Position numbers and translations under genes: made by a program. The notes under the pieces were generated by a model. It saw nothing but the letters and a program-made list of their open reading frames with translations, ran no database searches and was not told the origin of the DNA. Positions 4,661 through 5,537 of a stretch of DNA of 5,537 nt are shown one piece after another. Position 1 is the stretch's first letter. Each line of letters begins with the position of its first letter. Source of the DNA: an uncultured Acidimicrobium sp. (lineage in GTDB: Bacteria > Actinomycetota > Acidimicrobiia > Acidimicrobiales > Ilumatobacteraceae); the NCBI GenBank assembly GCA_903850275.1, contig CAINLH010000131.1, forward strand, positions 1-5,537, read 5' to 3'.

Positions 4661-5537
4661 TTACTTGCCATAGCGCTGCAGCACGCTGCGCGCCGTGCGC
4701 TGGCCCAAGTCGGCGAAGTTGGCGGGCTCTACAACCTGCACATCGCTTCCGGCCCGCAAGAGCAACCTGCCCAGCCAGTGCTCGCTACTGACCGCCATCT
4801 GCACCACGCTGCTGCCATCGGCTTCCTGCACACGCGACACGTAGGGGTACGACTCCACAACCCATCGAGCGCGCGGGGCAACCCGCAACGTCACATGTTG
4901 CACTGCGTCGCCAAACCATTCGGGGCCGTCGCTGTCCATTTCGTCTGGCTCGCCAAACTTTGGTGCCAACACACCGGTGCGGGTGAGCGCCTCAATGCGA
5001 TCCACACGAAACACGCGGCGCTCGCCAGACAAGTTGTCGTCGGCCGACACATACCAATTGCCCGCGTCTTCAAACACCGCGCGAGGCGTGATAGTTCGCT
5101 CGGTGCGCGTGGCGGTAGACGGCGCGAAATAAGTAATCGTCACTTGCTCGGCGGGGCTCAGTGCTTGGCGCAACTCGGGCAGAAACTTGATGTTGGCAAT
5201 GTCGACCACCACCATCGAGTCGTCTGGCAACAGCGGCCGAACTTTGGCTAGTGCGGTTGCAAGAGGGCCCGATGTGTCGGCGCCGGCCAACTTCATGGCG
5301 GCCCGACCCATGGTGACAAGAGCAAACACTTCTGCCGTGTTTAGTTGCAGCGGTCGGGAAAATACGGAAGGAACTTCGGCAACCACTTCGTCTTCGTCTA
5401 CAAACACATCGATCAACGCGTCTGGCGAATACGGAGGCACGCCGCACATTGCAGCCATCATGATGTCGGCCATTAATTCGGCCTCGGTCAATTTGAATTG
5501 TTTGGCCATGTCGGCAAGCTTCACTCGTTTGCGCTCG
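4661..5537 (-). CDS. pafC: PafC-like WYL-domain transcription regulator, N-terminus beyond right edge
   Basis: PafB and PafC form an actinobacterial WYL-domain activator of the LexA/RecA-independent DNA-damage response. The frame stays open to the window edge: four codons (E-R-K-R) precede the GTG at 5524, and the family has further N-terminal sequence there, so this GTG is not taken as the start. Numbering from it: the second half of a helix-turn-helix-like segment (KLADMAKQFKLTEAELMADI, 2-21), the PafC-style CGVPPYSPDALIDV (27-40) and SRPLQL (56-61). Then comes the WYL core NWYVSAD (156-162), with Val in place of Leu, and FRVDRIEAL (172-180), and finally a C-terminal WCX-like domain (about 208-287). 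PafC is preferred over PafB because of the CG[LV]P...LIDV stretch. The usual downstream tatA is absent, a convergent epoxide-hydrolase-like gene being there instead. The partner pafB would lie to the right. Confidence 0.8.
   Translation of the reverse strand, partial: ERKRVKLADMAKQFKLTEAELMADIMMAAMCGVPPYSPDALIDVFVDEDEVVAEVPSVFSRPLQLNTAEVFALVTMGRAAMKLAGADTSGPLATALAKVRPLLPDDSMVVVDIANIKFLPELRQALSPAEQVTITYFAPSTATRTERTITPRAVFEDAGNWYVSADDNLSGERRVFRVDRIEALTRTGVLAPKFGEPDEMDSDGPEWFGDAVQHVTLRVAPRARWVVESYPYVSRVQEADGSSVVQMAVSSEHWLGRLLLRAGSDVQVVEPANFADLGQRTARSVLQRYGK

Noticed and set aside
4654..4676. GCGCT/AGCGC inverted repeat between the convergent epoxide-hydrolase-like and WYL genes as a terminator
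   Set aside because: Only 5-bp arms with a 13-nt loop and no T run on either strand.
4778..5447. Long open frames on both strands inside the WYL gene
   Set aside because: GC-rich shadow frames rich in Arg/His/Ser; the true frame carries the WYL and PafC signatures.

Overview
The window looks like a chromosomal segment of a high-to-moderate GC actinobacterium, most plausibly of the class Acidimicrobiia. The evidence is a WhiB-type iron-sulfur protein, a CofC/FbiD enzyme of coenzyme F420 synthesis, a PafC-like WYL regulator and a fused PIN-PhoH protein. The class-level placement is inference from gene content and sequence feel, not from a marker-gene phylogeny.

Layout, left to right. On the minus strand, running off the left edge, is the N-terminal part of gpsA (1-570). 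It is divergent from cofC on the plus strand (604-1218), with only 33 bp between the two GTG starts. A strong hairpin terminator (1234-1266) sits between the convergent ends of cofC and a minus-strand nucleoid operon. That operon has an HU gene (1474-1758) followed 21 bp later by a 49-codon Lys/Ala/Arg-rich, histone-H1-like ORF (1303-1452), too short for many gene callers. A 551-bp AT-rich non-coding stretch (1759-2309) then separates HU from a plus-strand PIN-PhoH ATPase gene (2310-3719). Next come a WhiB-like regulator (3810-4172) and a limonene-1,2-epoxide-hydrolase-family gene (4236-4646). A PafC-like WYL regulator (4661 to the right edge, minus strand) converges on it and is cut at its N-terminus.

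The order gpsA(-), cofC(+), HU(-) matches, from memory, the Mycobacterium tuberculosis neighbourhood gpsA2-fbiD-ppk1-mutT1-hupB, with ppk1 and mutT1 absent here. This makes the HU gene the likely positional counterpart of mycobacterial hupB.

The most interesting observation follows from that. Mycobacterial HupB is one protein, an HU domain fused to a Lys/Ala-rich tail. Here the HU domain ends at a single UAA, and a tail of the same character is encoded just downstream in the SAME reading frame, with no further stop between them, but with its own strong Shine-Dalgarno and ATG. The locus therefore reads as a split HupB: two separate proteins, with a possible 151-residue fusion if the stop is read through.

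The other genes do not form an obvious single pathway. Several relate to nucleoid, RNA or stress control (HU plus tail, PIN-PhoH, Wbl, PafC-like), and two are metabolic (phospholipid precursor and F420 synthesis). No mobile element, CRISPR array, tRNA or rRNA was seen.
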